A stretch of 64,000 nt of DNA from Eubacteriales bacterium (GCA_030524175.1 JAUNHC010000006.1:1-64000), one strand, 5' to 3'; counted from the stretch's first letter, positions 44,238-53,653 are shown. Notes: a model not told the origin generated them from the sequence alone. A program made the numbers and translations.

Positions 44238-46172
44238 CTATTTAGACGCTTCTTCCACTTCTACCTTACGGTTTTCTCTTGTTCTGATTTCTTCTTTTAA
44301 TGCCTGGATGAATTCCGGAAGGTCTTTTGCCCCTTCATCGCCTAAGAAGCGGCTTCTCACAGAAACCTTTCCTTCTTCCTCTTCTTTGGCACCAACTACC
44401 AGCATGTACGGAATCTTCTGCAGTCTGGCTTCACGGATCTTATACCCGATCTTCTCTGCCCTTGTATCTGTTTCTGCACGGATACCGGCCTCTTTTAACT
44501 GAGCAAGCACCTTGTCTGCGTAATCCATATATTTCTCTGAAATAGGCAGTACCTTCACCTGCACCGGAGCCAGCCATGTGGGGAATGCTCCTGCAAAATG
44601 TTCGATAAGGATGCCGATGAAACGTTCAATGGAACCGAAAGCCACACGGTGGATCATGATAGGACGGTGTTTCTCTCCATCTGCGCCGATATATTCACAG
44701 TTAAAGCGCAGAGGAAGCTGGAAATCAAGCTGAATCGTGCCGCACTGCCAGGTTCTTCCAATGGAATCCTCCAGATGGAAGTCAATCTTCGGTCCGTAGA
44801 AGGCTCCGTCCCCTTCATTTACCACATAGTTAAGACCAAGATCATCCAGTGCACCTCTGAGGGCGTCAGTTGCCATTTCCCAGTCCTCATCACTGCCCAT
44901 AGAATCCTCCGGACGGGTGGACAGCTCTACATGGTATTTAAATCCGAACAGCTGATAAACCTCGTCGATCAATTTTGCAACGCCCTTGATCTCATCACGG
45001 ATCTGCTCCGGCATCATGAAAATGTGGGCATCATCCTGAGTGAAGCAGCGCACACGCATAAGGCCGTGAAGCTGGCCTGATTTCTCATGACGGTGGACAA
45101 GTCCCAGTTCACCCATGCGAAGAGGCAGGTCACGGTAGGAACGCGGCTCTGACTGGTATACAAGAATACCGCCCGGGCAGTTCATAGGCTTGATGGCAAA
45201 ATCTGTCTCATCGATAACAGTGGTATACATGTTCTCTTTATAATGATCCCAATGACCGGAAGTTTCCCATAAATGGCGGCTGAGCATGATAGGAGAAGAA
45301 ATCTCCACATAACCGGCCTTATTATGAATTTCTCTCCAGTAATCAAGAAGAGTGTTCTTAAGCACCATACCCTTTGGCAGGAAGAACGGGAAACCAGGTC
45401 CTTCTTCTCTCATCATGAAAAGTCCCAGTTCCTTGCCCAGTTTCCGGTGGTCACGCTTTTTCGCTTCCTCCAGACGGGTGATATATTCCTCCAAATCTGC
45501 TTTCTTTGTATAAGAGGTTCCGTAAATCCTTGTGAGCATCTTATTCTTCTCACTGCCTCTCCAGTACGCACCTGCAATGCTTGTAAGCTTAAAGGCCTTC
45601 ACCGGCTTAGTTGTCATAAGATGAGGACCTGCACAGAGATCCACAAATTCTCCCTGCTGGTAAAAACTGATCTCTGCATCCTCAGGAAGGTCTTCGATCA
45701 GCTCTACCTTATAAGGCTCCTGTTTTTCTTTAAAATACTGGATAGCTTCTGCCCTGGGTTTGGTGAATCTTGTAATGGGCTGTGATTCCTTAACGATCTT
45801 TTTCATCTCTGCTTCGATTTTTCCCAGGTCATCTGCAGTGATGGGAGTTTCGCTGTCAATATCATAGTAAAATCCATCTGCCACAGAAGGTCCGATCGCC
45901 AGCTTCACATCAGGATACAGACGCTTGATCGCCTGAGCCATAATGTGGGAGGTTGTGTGGCGGAATGCACCCTTGCCCCCTTCGCTGTCAAAGGTAAGGA
46001 TATTCAGTTCGCAGTCCCTGTCAATGACAGTACGCAGGTCTGCAACCTCACCGTCCACCTCGCCGGCGCATGCAACACGGGCCAGGCCTTCGCTGATATC
46101 GGAAGCAATGTCAATAATTGATTTTGCCTCCGCGTATTCTTTTTTAGAACCATCTTTTAATGTGATAATCAT
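44238..46172 (-). CDS. thrS: Threonyl-tRNA synthetase
   Basis: A 644-residue class II synthetase: N-terminal TGS and editing domains, then the catalytic core with motif 2-type residues, KPMNCPGG for zinc/threonine recognition and the C-terminal anticodon-binding domain ending near residue 640. ATG at 46172 (MIITLKDGS) is preferred; the longer in-frame reading enters the T-box terminator. Controlled by the T-box leader upstream. Confidence 0.97.
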   Translation of the reverse strand: MIITLKDGSKKEYAEAKSIIDIASDISEGLARVACAGEVDGEVADLRTVIDRDCELNILTFDSEGGKGAFRHTTSHIMAQAIKRLYPDVKLAIGPSVADGFYYDIDSETPITADDLGKIEAEMKKIVKESQPITRFTKPRAEAIQYFKEKQEPYKVELIEDLPEDAEISFYQQGEFVDLCAGPHLMTTKPVKAFKLTSIAGAYWRGSEKNKMLTRIYGTSYTKKADLEEYITRLEEAKKRDHRKLGKELGLFMMREEGPGFPFFLPKGMVLKNTLLDYWREIHNKAGYVEISSPIMLSRHLWETSGHWDHYKENMYTTVIDETDFAIKPMNCPGGILVYQSEPRSYRDLPLRMGELGLVHRHEKSGQLHGLMRVRCFTQDDAHIFMMPEQIRDEIKGVAKLIDEVYQLFGFKYHVELSTRPEDSMGSDEDWEMATDALRGALDDLGLNYVVNEGDGAFYGPKIDFHLEDSIGRTWQCGTIQLDFQLPLRFNCEYIGADGEKHRPIMIHRVAFGSIERFIGILIEHFAGAFPTWLAPVQVKVLPISEKYMDYADKVLAQLKEAGIRAETDTRAEKIGYKIREARLQKIPYMLVVGAKEEEEGKVSVRSRFLGDEGAKDLPEFIQALKEEIRTRENRKVEVEEASK

Positions 46173-46236
46173 GGTTACTCTCCTTTTCTTGTATAATGGA
46201 ACAAAGTGCGGCTGGAAAACAGCTTTCCTTGTATAT

Positions 46237-46494
46237 AAAAAACCCTTACAGCGCTGTATGTGCACTGTAAGGGACGAGTTCTATCGCGGTTCCACCCTGC
46301 TTGCCAGACTGTATGCCCTCAGGGAGCTTGTCTGACCACTTTGTGTGATGGTAACGGAATCACCGGACCGGATTAGGGCCACTCAGAGGTAGTTTTCGAC
46401 TGTTTCCCGATAAGATGCTTCCACCATATGCACCTCTCTCTGGAACGTTCCGCAGTTTACTCGTCTCGTCATCGTGTTAGCTGTTTTTTGTATG
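46237..46494 (-). promoter_or_regulatory. T-box riboswitch, threonine
   Basis: The T-box sequence AGGGTGGAACCGCG is at 46285-46298 on the minus strand. Downstream, CCCTTACAG / CTGTAAGGG arms (46243-46273) with a T run at 46237-46242 form the terminator. Stem I shows AACTACCTCTG, with the specifier codon ACC (Thr) at 46388-46390. Uncharged tRNA-Thr is expected to allow thrS read-through. Confidence 0.93.
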
Positions 46495-46500
46495 TTTCCC

Positions 46501-46529
46501 ATTATATATGGGGAAATTTTATTTGTCAA
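46501..46529 (-). promoter_or_regulatory. thrS promoter
   Basis: Full consensus TTGACA (46524-46529), 17-base spacer, TATAAT (46501-46506), directly before the T-box leader. Confidence 0.88.
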
Positions 46530-46546
46530 TGGATTGGGCGAAAATC

Positions 46547-47293
46547 TCAGATATTTCCCTTTAATTTTTCTTTTACCAGGGCAAACACTTCCCGTACCAC
46601 ATAATGTACCTGGAGAAGAGGATCCGATTCAGCAGCAATTCCTTCCGCATTCCTGTATCCCAGCTTATGAGCAAGCTTCACAGCCCTGTACACATGAAAA
46701 TTATTGGAAATGATTCCTGTACGGCTTTGGGCACACGGGGACAAATCTGCGGAAAAAGCAAGATTTTCCCTGGTGTTTGTGGATTTATCCTCAAGGATCA
46801 TACGATCCCCGGGAACTCCATGAGCACTTAAATACTCCTTCATACACTCAGCTTCTGTAATATCCTCCCCTGAGCCCTTTCCTCCTGACAAAATAAGAAT
46901 GGTATCCTGATTTTCTTCCGCATACGCCAAAGCTGCTTTCAGCCTCTTGTTTAATGCTTTCGAGGGAACATTTCCCCTTACCTGTGCTCCAAGAACAACC
47001 ACATAGTCCAGATCACTGCTGCCCTTCCAGGTCATCCCCTGGATAACCTTCCCGCATATGGCCAAAAATATGACTGCCCCTGCTATAAAAAGAGCAATGA
47101 CTGTTCCCTTCAGCCAGCCCGGAAAAAATCCAGGGTGGCTTTTGCCATAGCGTACAAGAAAACCGCCTCCCAAAAACACAACACCTGCAGCCAGCCAAAT
47201 CCAGGCAAAATCAGCAGTGATTCCTGCATAAATAATGATAGCCAGATAATAAACAACACAAACCATTCCTGCCGCTATACATACCCCAGTCAT
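46547..47293 (-). CDS. YdcF-like DUF218 membrane protein
   Basis: A 248-residue protein with three predicted N-terminal helices (about 1-85) and a C-terminal DUF218/YdcF domain (LDYVVVLGAQVRGNVPS, ILSGGKGSGEDITEAECM, NLAFSADL, GIISNNFHVYRAVKLA). Members are linked to envelope or vancomycin-type sensitivity (SanA/YdcF family); the exact activity is not established. Ribosome site AGGAGGG. Confidence 0.85.
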   Translation of the reverse strand: MTGVCIAAGMVCVVYYLAIIIYAGITADFAWIWLAAGVVFLGGGFLVRYGKSHPGFFPGWLKGTVIALFIAGAVIFLAICGKVIQGMTWKGSSDLDYVVVLGAQVRGNVPSKALNKRLKAALAYAEENQDTILILSGGKGSGEDITEAECMKEYLSAHGVPGDRMILEDKSTNTRENLAFSADLSPCAQSRTGIISNNFHVYRAVKLAHKLGYRNAEGIAAESDPLLQVHYVVREVFALVKEKLKGNI

Positions 47294-47448
47294 TTGTCAG
47301 CCCTCCTGTATCTTTTTCCTCATACCCATTTCCACGGTCTTTTTTCCTATATCCTATCCCATGTGCCCTTTTTCCGTAAACTTTCCTGATGCAAGCCTTA
47401 CTGCTCACTCCGCTGCCGGGACTATCCCGGAAAATTCACAATACACAA

Positions 47449-47482
47449 ACGGACCGCCGCAGATATTTCAGAGACAGTCCGT
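47449..47482 (-). terminator. Weak hairpin after SEC-C gene
   Basis: ACGGAC / GTCCGT arms 16 bases past the SEC-C stop, followed on the minus strand by TTTG. Weak terminator candidate. Confidence 0.45.
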
Positions 47483-47497
47483 TGATCATGCATTTTA

Positions 47498-48010
47498 TTA
47501 ATTTTTCCCGCAGCAATGTTTGTATTTCTTACCGCTGCCGCATGGACATGGGTCATTACGGCCAACCTTATGCCCCTTCACAACTGTACCTGATTTCTTC
47601 TGCTCCAGGTAAAGCTCTTTTCTTCTCTCTTCAGTGAAAATCTCATTCCACTGAGGCAGCTCATACAGCCAGTCCGCTTTAGCGTCTACCATATTCTTGA
47701 ACAGCAGCTCTTTGTCAAAGCCAAGATTTACAACTGTGTTCTCATCCATTGTCTCAATGGGGTTAGGATTCTTCAGGCTGTCGTTGATACCATCCAGAAA
47801 GCCTACCATTGTGAGAACTTCCTGTCCATATTTTTCTGCCAGCTCTTTGACAGATCCGGTCACTACTTCATCCGGTGCATCCAGGAGCTGCTCATAAATA
47901 GCTTTTTCAATATTAAAATAATTTGCCCAGAATCTCTGGAGCTTATTGCGGTCTGCCTGCTGATCGTAGGCAATGGAACGCCACTGCTCTAAGATAGTTT
48001 TATCGCTCAT
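47498..48010 (-). CDS. SEC-C zinc-motif protein
   Basis: A 170-residue protein whose C terminus is a SEC-C metal-binding motif ([18 protein letters not shown]), like the tail of SecA; the rest is helical and uncharacterised. ATG at 48010 (MSDKTILEQ) preferred over 48043 from the GAGGA ribosome site. Function unknown; such proteins may bind SecB, ribosome or SecA partners. Confidence 0.85.
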   Translation of the reverse strand: MSDKTILEQWRSIAYDQQADRNKLQRFWANYFNIEKAIYEQLLDAPDEVVTGSVKELAEKYGQEVLTMVGFLDGINDSLKNPNPIETMDENTVVNLGFDKELLFKNMVDAKADWLYELPQWNEIFTEERRKELYLEQKKSGTVVKGHKVGRNDPCPCGSGKKYKHCCGKN

Positions 48011-48209
48011 TTGTCTAGTCCTCTTTTCCCAAAAAAATTTCACTTGCGCGCAGTATGGTCTTATGATCCTTCTGCAGCGCAGAATTACTCGCCTTTTGCC
48101 CGTAATCGTGTTATATTATACCATCATTTTAGAGAAAACACAAATCCTAATGTTTGTATTTTTTGTGAACAATAATGGGGGAGGATGGGATCCCGGAAGG
48201 TGGTTGAAC

Positions 48210-48449
48210 GGGGATGAGAAGGGAAACCGGTGCGGGGGCTATCGCTTGCGGCGGACAGGTCTAGGCTTTCATTTGTAGCTTGGGGACGGAAAAGTCGTGC
48301 GGCAACTCGCAGCGTTTGCTGATGCAAACGCTGCTCAGACAGGCCTTACTCCGCGCCAAGGCGCGGCTTTTCCTGACCGCTCCAACTGAAAGCCAAGATC
48401 TGTCTCGTCCTCGCTCAAAGCCCCCACACCGGTTTCCCTTCTCATCCCC
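48210..48449. repeat. Nested palindromic repeat A, copy 1 (240 bp)
   Basis: Outer arms GGGGATGAGAAGGGAAACCG / CGGTTTCCCTTCTCATCCCC continue into GGGGGCT / AGCCCCC; inside are GGCTTTC / GAAAGCC, GCAGCGTTTG / CAAACGCTGC and CCGCGCC / GGCGCGG hairpins. A same-length copy lies at 58660-58899 with compensatory changes in the stems. Small ORFs through it are consequences of the repeat. Possible roles: structured RNA, palindromic mobile element or transcription-blocking structure. Confidence 0.85.
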
Positions 48450-48972
48450 TTCCTTTACGCTTTCGCCATCTGGAGTGTTTTAAATTTTAGCTGGCAGTTT
48501 TTGAATGCGGAAATTTAATTTAACGTTGATTAAATTTTAGGATTGGCGGGACGTTGAAAAATGCTAGGCAATTCCAAATGCTTGTTCAGAGCACCTCTGC
48601 CCTTTCTCTCCCTGTCCAGCCCTATCCAACCTTACCGAAAAGATAACATTTCATGGCGAAATGTAATTTGATATATAAACTTTTTTTATTTTTATGTATA
48701 AACTGCAAATACAATGCCCATACTATAAATGTTCATTGGAACCCCCTTCAATGACACACCACCAAAGACAAAATATGAAATACTTATATCCTCCCCTTTA
48801 AACGCGGAAGGCCTTGCGGCTGTGCAGGCTTTCCGTGTTTTTTTATGTATGGAGATCAAGGTCTCATCCCCTTTTTTCCTTAGCATTTCCGATTCGCTTC
48901 TGTCTGCCACGGTTTGGTGATCCTGTGATCATTTCTTAACGAATCTTTCGTGTTGATGGATAGTAGATTGAA
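48450..48972. other. Intergenic region with orphan terminator
   Basis: AT-rich DNA between repeat A and tandem array D. It contains a plus-strand terminator (48801-48844) with no gene before it; TTAAATTTTA-type words near 48490-48545 look like degraded units of the neighbouring array. No supported ORF. Confidence 0.6.
48801..48844 (+). terminator. Orphan plus-strand terminator, possible sRNA end
   Basis: ACGCGGAAGGCC pairs imperfectly with GGCTTTCCGTGT, followed by seven Ts on the plus strand. No plus-strand gene lies upstream, so a small RNA of up to 150-200 bases may end here. Confidence 0.55.
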
Positions 48973-49510
48973 TACCAATAAATGCAGCAATCTGGCAATC
49001 TTTATAGGTATTTCAAAGCTCATACATAGCAAAGCTCCATGAAATTCATACTCAAATACCTATAAAATTGGAAATGGATTAATTCTTATAGGTATTTTCA
49101 AGCCCAAACATAGCAAAGTTCCATGAAATTCATACTCAAATACCTATAAAATTGGGAATCGGTTAAATTTTATGGGTATTTCCAAGCTCAAACATTGCGA
49201 AGCATTACAAAATTCACCCTAAAGTACCTATAAATTTGGGAATCGGTTAAATTTTACGGGTATTTCCAAGCTCAAACATTGCGAAGCATTACAAAATTTA
49301 CCCTAAAGTACCTATAAAATTGGGAATCGATTAAATCTTATGGGTACTTCCAAGTTCAAACATTGCAAAACATTACAAGATTCACCCTAAAGTACCTATA
49401 AATTGTGGAATAGGTTACATCTTATGGGTACTTTCAAACCCAAACATAGCAGATCATCATGAAAGTCATCAAAATACTTATAAAACCGGAAATCGGTTAA
49501 ATCTTATAGG
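48973..49510. repeat. Tandem array D1, 84-bp period
   Basis: Seven units start at 48973, 49057, 49141, 49225, 49309, 49393 and 49475: exact 84-bp spacing except the last (82). Each unit opens with a palindrome of TACCTATAAAATT / AATTTTATGGGTA type around GGGAATCGGTT; the other half is a conserved spacer (TCAAACATTGCGAAGCATTA in middle units). Spacers are alike, so this is a tandem repeat, not CRISPR. Confidence 0.9.
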
Positions 49511-49604
49511 GGAATTCTGATTGAAATGAATATGTCCGCCAAAGAAATACGCCATGTACTGAAGCACACCAACAGAAAAGGAATTAGAAAGAGGGCAAAA
49601 TGAA

Positions 49605-49648
49605 GAACAGCCGGGTTTCTATAAAAACACATTGAAACCAGGCTGTTC
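49605..49648 (-). terminator. Hairpin downstream of SDR gene
   Basis: GAACAGCC / GGCTGTTC with inner GTTTC / GAAAC. On the minus strand TTCATTTTG follows. Plausible terminator of the purC-to-SDR operon. Confidence 0.55.
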
Positions 49649-49749
49649 CTTAAGTTGAAAAAGTAAGCTCTGCAAGGAAATCCTTTCTTGCCCTGGTAAG
49701 CTGACGGGGTTACATTGAGCAAGCAGGGATGCACAGATGAAATTACGCT

Positions 49750-50547
49750 TTATTTTTCATGGGCTGACTGTTCCTTGGCCCGCTGGTATGCAAGATATGC
49801 ATTCTGCACCTTGAACATGCCGCCGTCAACTCCTATAATCTCACCTGTTATGTAACCGCCTTCCGGCGAGGTGAGAAAGCCCACAAGGGCAGCCACGTCC
49901 TCACCTGTTCCGAATCTGTTCAGAGTAAGATCTTTCACCTGCTCATCTCCGCGCTCACGGATCATGGCATCTGTCATATCTGTGTGGATGATCCCCGGCG
50001 CATATGCATTGACCGTGATATGGTATGGCCCAAGCTCTCCTGCCGCTATCTTCGTGAGCATATCCACTCCGGCTTTGCTGGCAGCGTAAGCCGTAAGGCC
50101 GCAGTCAGCAAAATGACCGGAAATAGAAGACGCATTGGCTACACGACCATAATGATTCTTCTTCATATATTCTGATGCAAATTTCAGCATGTAAAACTGG
50201 CTTTTAAAATTAGTATTCAGTACACGGTCAAGATAATCCCCATCCATCTCATCTATGAAACGAAAATCAAAAATCCCGGCATTATTCACAAGGATATCAA
50301 TCCTTCCGAACTTTCTGCCGATAACTTCAATGACTCGTGCCGCTTCCCCTTCTTTTGACACATCGGCACGGTAAATCCCACACTCAGGTTCCAATGCCTG
50401 CATTTCTTTTAAAGCTGATGCCGCACTTTCCACATGAGACCTGTATACTGCACATACAATATTACCTCTTTTTGCCAGTTCAAGGCTTATTGCCCTGCCC
50501 ATACCTCTTGTTCCCCCGGTTACAACTGCAATCCGTTTTTCTCCCAT
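49750..50547 (-). CDS. Short-chain dehydrogenase/reductase (FabG-like)
   Basis: A 265-residue SDR. Cofactor motif VTGGTRGMGRAI, NNAG at about residue 88, catalytic Ser in ANASSISG and YxxxK in YAASKAG, plus the GTGEDVAALVGFLTSPEGG end typical of FabG-like 3-ketoacyl or sugar/alcohol reductases. Substrate unknown. Last gene of the pur-like operon, 29 bases after the HAD gene. Confidence 0.9.
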   Translation of the reverse strand: MGEKRIAVVTGGTRGMGRAISLELAKRGNIVCAVYRSHVESAASALKEMQALEPECGIYRADVSKEGEAARVIEVIGRKFGRIDILVNNAGIFDFRFIDEMDGDYLDRVLNTNFKSQFYMLKFASEYMKKNHYGRVANASSISGHFADCGLTAYAASKAGVDMLTKIAAGELGPYHITVNAYAPGIIHTDMTDAMIRERGDEQVKDLTLNRFGTGEDVAALVGFLTSPEGGYITGEIIGVDGGMFKVQNAYLAYQRAKEQSAHEK

Positions 50548-50576
50548 AACATAATCCTCTCCCAGATTGTCTCCAG

Positions 50577-51389
50577 TTATTTTACTCCCAGCTTCTCCAG
50601 CTCAGCAGCCGCCTGTTTAAAATCATGAAACTGGACAGCATGTATTCCCAATTTTTCTGCACCCTTACAGTTTTCTAATCGGTCATCCACAAAAACGCAC
50701 TTATCTGCCTTCAGGCTGAAACGATCCAGCAAAGTGCGGTAGATGTCCGGCTCAGGTTTGATCTGCCCCACCTGACAGGAAAACACTGCTCCGTCCGCAT
50801 ATTTCAGGAAACTCATCTGAGGACGGTTACGCTCAAGCATATAATTGCTGTAGTTGGACAAAATGTACAAATGATATCCCTTATTTTTCAGATATTTCAC
50901 CCAAGTCTCCGCGTAATCTGCCGCTGAAATAGTTTCCGGGCTGCGGCGCAGAACCTCCCGGATATCAGCTTCATATTCAGGCGCACTCTCAACAAAGCGG
51001 CGTACATAATCCTCTTCCTCCAGAAGTCCTTTATCACGCTCGTCCCAAATGGGGCTTCGGAATACTGCATCCGCAATCTTCTCATATTTCTCTTCTTCGA
51101 AGCCAAAACCTTTCAAAAAAGTTTCCCAGTCATATTTAACCAGCACTTGTCCCACATCGAAAATAATATTTTCTATACTTCTTTCTGGCTTCTGCTTCTT
51201 CCCAAACATTCTGTACACCATCCAAAAAATATAGATAAGCACAGGCACTAAAAATGCCGCGCCCAAAGCGCCCCTAAACATTGCCTGTGAATTCTCACCC
51301 TCGCCCATGGCAAATATCATGGGAAGGCAGAATACTGCAAGGAGCAAAACCACGGCAATGATCGCCCCGACTCTCTTAAAATTCTTCAT
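50577..51389 (-). CDS. Membrane-anchored HAD-family hydrolase
   Basis: A 270-residue protein: two N-terminal membrane helices (about 7-28 and 39-58) then a HAD phosphatase domain with nucleophile motif FDVGQVLV, cap domain, LSNYSNYM (motif II), KPEPDIY (Lys motif III) and FVDDRLEN (acid motif IV). Catalytic residues are intact. ATG at 51389 lies one base after the dat stop, so translation is coupled. Substrate not predictable; the membrane anchor is unusual for this soluble family. Confidence 0.85.
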   Translation of the reverse strand: MKNFKRVGAIIAVVLLLAVFCLPMIFAMGEGENSQAMFRGALGAAFLVPVLIYIFWMVYRMFGKKQKPERSIENIIFDVGQVLVKYDWETFLKGFGFEEEKYEKIADAVFRSPIWDERDKGLLEEEDYVRRFVESAPEYEADIREVLRRSPETISAADYAETWVKYLKNKGYHLYILSNYSNYMLERNRPQMSFLKYADGAVFSCQVGQIKPEPDIYRTLLDRFSLKADKCVFVDDRLENCKGAEKLGIHAVQFHDFKQAAAELEKLGVK

Positions 51390-51390
51390 A

Positions 51391-52239
51391 TTATACCTGT
51401 CCGGTTCCTTTTTTAAATTTGTCATAATAAGCCTTATACAATCTGTCCAGAATTTCCGGTGCCTTACCGCCAACCGGTTTTCCGTCAATACTTTCTGCAG
51501 CATGGCATAACGCGCCTGAACGGCTCACGATCACTTCATCTGCTGTAAATAATTCCTCCACTGTAAAGGGTTCTTCCACTACCGGTATCTCCAGCTCCCG
51601 TGCCAGCTCAAGCATATGTTTTCTTGTAATCCCCGGAAGGATCAGATTGTCACAGGGGGCTGTGCGCAGAACTCCGTCTTTAATGATGGACACATTGCTG
51701 TGAGCACATTCAGTGACACGGTCGCCTCTGTGAAATACTGTCTCATCACATCCCTGGGACTCTGCTTTCTGGGCTGCCATCACATTAGGGATCAGATTCA
51801 ATGTCTTAATGTTGCAGAGATAATAACGGTTGTCCTCCATGGTAATTAGTTTTATCTTTTTTTCCATAGGTGCAGGATGAATAGGATTGAGCATTATCAT
51901 AAGATTGGGCTTTACATCTCCGTCCGGATATTTATGGCCGCGGTAAGCAGTGCCTCTGGAAGCCTGCCAATAAAGAAGTCCGTGTTCTCCGTCAAACTCC
52001 TTCACCACTCTCAGCAATTCCCCTGTAATATCCTCCCTTGACATTGTGAAGGGAATTTCCAGCAGACGGCAGCTGTTGTAAAAACGGTCCAGATGCTCTT
52101 CCAAAGCAAAAGGCTGTCCGTTAGCCACTGACGTTGCATCGTAAACTCCGTCCCCAAAATAATATGCACGGTCAAGAACAGGAATTTTCAGTTCTTCCAC
52201 CGGTGCAATTTCCCCATTATAATATCCTACACGTTCCAT
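51391..52239 (-). CDS. dat: D-amino-acid aminotransferase-like (class IV PLP)
   Basis: A 282-residue fold-type IV PLP aminotransferase. The PLP lysine is in NIKTLNLIPN, followed by GCDETVFHRGDRVTECAHSN and GITRKHML, which match D-alanine transaminases better than branched-chain enzymes. It would interconvert D-alanine and D-glutamate for cell-wall synthesis. Ribosome site AAGGAGG. Confidence 0.85.
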   Translation of the reverse strand: MERVGYYNGEIAPVEELKIPVLDRAYYFGDGVYDATSVANGQPFALEEHLDRFYNSCRLLEIPFTMSREDITGELLRVVKEFDGEHGLLYWQASRGTAYRGHKYPDGDVKPNLMIMLNPIHPAPMEKKIKLITMEDNRYYLCNIKTLNLIPNVMAAQKAESQGCDETVFHRGDRVTECAHSNVSIIKDGVLRTAPCDNLILPGITRKHMLELARELEIPVVEEPFTVEELFTADEVIVSRSGALCHAAESIDGKPVGGKAPEILDRLYKAYYDKFKKGTGQV

Positions 52240-52301
52240 AAAATTCCTCCTTATTCTAAAAGCAGTATCTTTGCTTCTTATCCTTTACAGTATATAACTC
52301 A

Positions 52302-52323
52302 CGCCGGAGAAATCTCCCCGGCG
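52302..52323. terminator. Stem-loop between purA and dat
   Basis: CGCCGGAGA / TCCCCGGCG pairing (one mismatch) around AATC; no T run on the minus strand, so likely a stabilising stem or attenuating structure rather than a full terminator. Confidence 0.45.
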
Positions 52324-52331
52324 CAATAATT

Positions 52332-53612
52332 TTATTTATTTCTATAAATGATATCGTTCCTTCCAGGACCATTGGAAATCATTGTGATCGGGAAACCAAT
52401 CTGTTCTTCCACAAACTCCACATATTTCCGGCAGTTTTCAGGAAGATCTTCATAATTTCTGATTCCGCGGATATCACTGTTCCATCCAGGAAGAACCTTA
52501 AGAACAGGCTTTGCCTTCTCAAGCATAACAGTAGTCGGGAAATCCGTTGTCACTTCCCCGTCAATTTCATAGCCTACGCATACAGGAATCTCTTCCAGAT
52601 ACCCTAACACATCAAGAACTGTGAAAGCCACATCTGTGGTTCCCTGCATACGGCAGCCATATTTAGATGCCACACAGTCAAACCATCCCATACGTCTTGG
52701 ACGTCCCGTAGTAGCACCGTACTCTCCGCCGTCTCCGCCGCGTCTTCTCAGCTCATCAGCCTCTTCCCCGAAAATCTCGGAAACAAACGCACCTGCACCT
52801 ACAGCACTTGAATATGCCTTGCACACAGTGATGATCTTCTTGATCTCATATGGCGGCACACCTGCACCGATGGCACCGTAAGCAGCAAGAGTGGAGGATG
52901 AAGTTACCATCGGATAGATACCATGGTCCGGATCTTTCAAGGAACCAAGCTGTCCTTCCAGAAGAATTTCCTTTCCTTCCTTCAGGGCATTCCACAGATA
53001 CAATGCTACATCACATACATATGGCTCTACCATCTTCTTATATTCCATAAGCTCTGCCATGATATCCTCCGGTTTCAGCAGAGGTTTGTGGTAAAGATGC
53101 TCAAAAAGAACATTCTTTGTCTCACAGACACGCTCAACTTTTTCTCTGAGAGATTCCTCATCAAAAAGTTCGCTTACCTGGAAACCAATCTTAGCATATT
53201 TATCCGAATAAAACGGTGCGATACCGGATTTCGTGGAACCAAAAGATTTTCCTCCCAGGCGTTCTTCCTCATACTGGTCTAAAAGGATATGGTAAGGCAT
53301 AACGATCTGTGCCCTGTCGGAAATGAGAATTTTGGGTGCAGGTACGCCTCTGTCCACGATTTCATTATATTCCTTGAAAAACACAGGAATATTCAGTGCT
53401 ACGCCATTGCCGATCACACTGGTAGTGTGATCATAGAACACACCTGAAGGGAGTGTGTGAAGTGCGAATTTACCATAGTTGTTCACAATAGTATGTCCTG
53501 CATTTGCACCTCCCTGGAATCTTACGATAATATCAGCTTCCTGGGCAAGCATATCGGTAATTTTACCTTTTCCTTCATCTCCCCAGTTCGCTCCAACTAC
53601 TGCTTTGATCAT
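52332..53612 (-). CDS. purA: Adenylosuccinate synthetase
   Basis: A 426-residue GTP-dependent enzyme joining IMP and aspartate. N-terminal GDEGKGKITDML, NAGHTI and the GTP-binding SATTGRPRRMGWFD region are diagnostic. Ribosome site GAGGAGG. It follows the DUF2207 gene by 41 bases. Confidence 0.97.
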   Translation of the reverse strand: MIKAVVGANWGDEGKGKITDMLAQEADIIVRFQGGANAGHTIVNNYGKFALHTLPSGVFYDHTTSVIGNGVALNIPVFFKEYNEIVDRGVPAPKILISDRAQIVMPYHILLDQYEEERLGGKSFGSTKSGIAPFYSDKYAKIGFQVSELFDEESLREKVERVCETKNVLFEHLYHKPLLKPEDIMAELMEYKKMVEPYVCDVALYLWNALKEGKEILLEGQLGSLKDPDHGIYPMVTSSSTLAAYGAIGAGVPPYEIKKIITVCKAYSSAVGAGAFVSEIFGEEADELRRRGGDGGEYGATTGRPRRMGWFDCVASKYGCRMQGTTDVAFTVLDVLGYLEEIPVCVGYEIDGEVTTDFPTTVMLEKAKPVLKVLPGWNSDIRGIRNYEDLPENCRKYVEFVEEQIGFPITMISNGPGRNDIIYRNK

Positions 53613-53653
53613 AACACTTTTTCCTCCTCGTGTTTTCTCTAAATATTGTTCCT

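Noticed and set aside
48280-48483. Conserved small protein encoded in repeat A (also 58730-58993)
   Set aside because: Similar ORFs occur in both copies, but starts are TTG without ribosome sites, and differences follow base pairing of the palindrome, not codon positions.
48692-48910. 72-residue minus-strand ORF
   Set aside because: No ribosome site, unusual composition, and it runs antisense through the orphan terminator.
48973-49510. CRISPR array
   Set aside because: Palindromic repeats with regular spacing look similar, but spacers are nearly identical within the array and no cas genes exist nearby; it is a tandem repeat. The same holds for 58985-59440.
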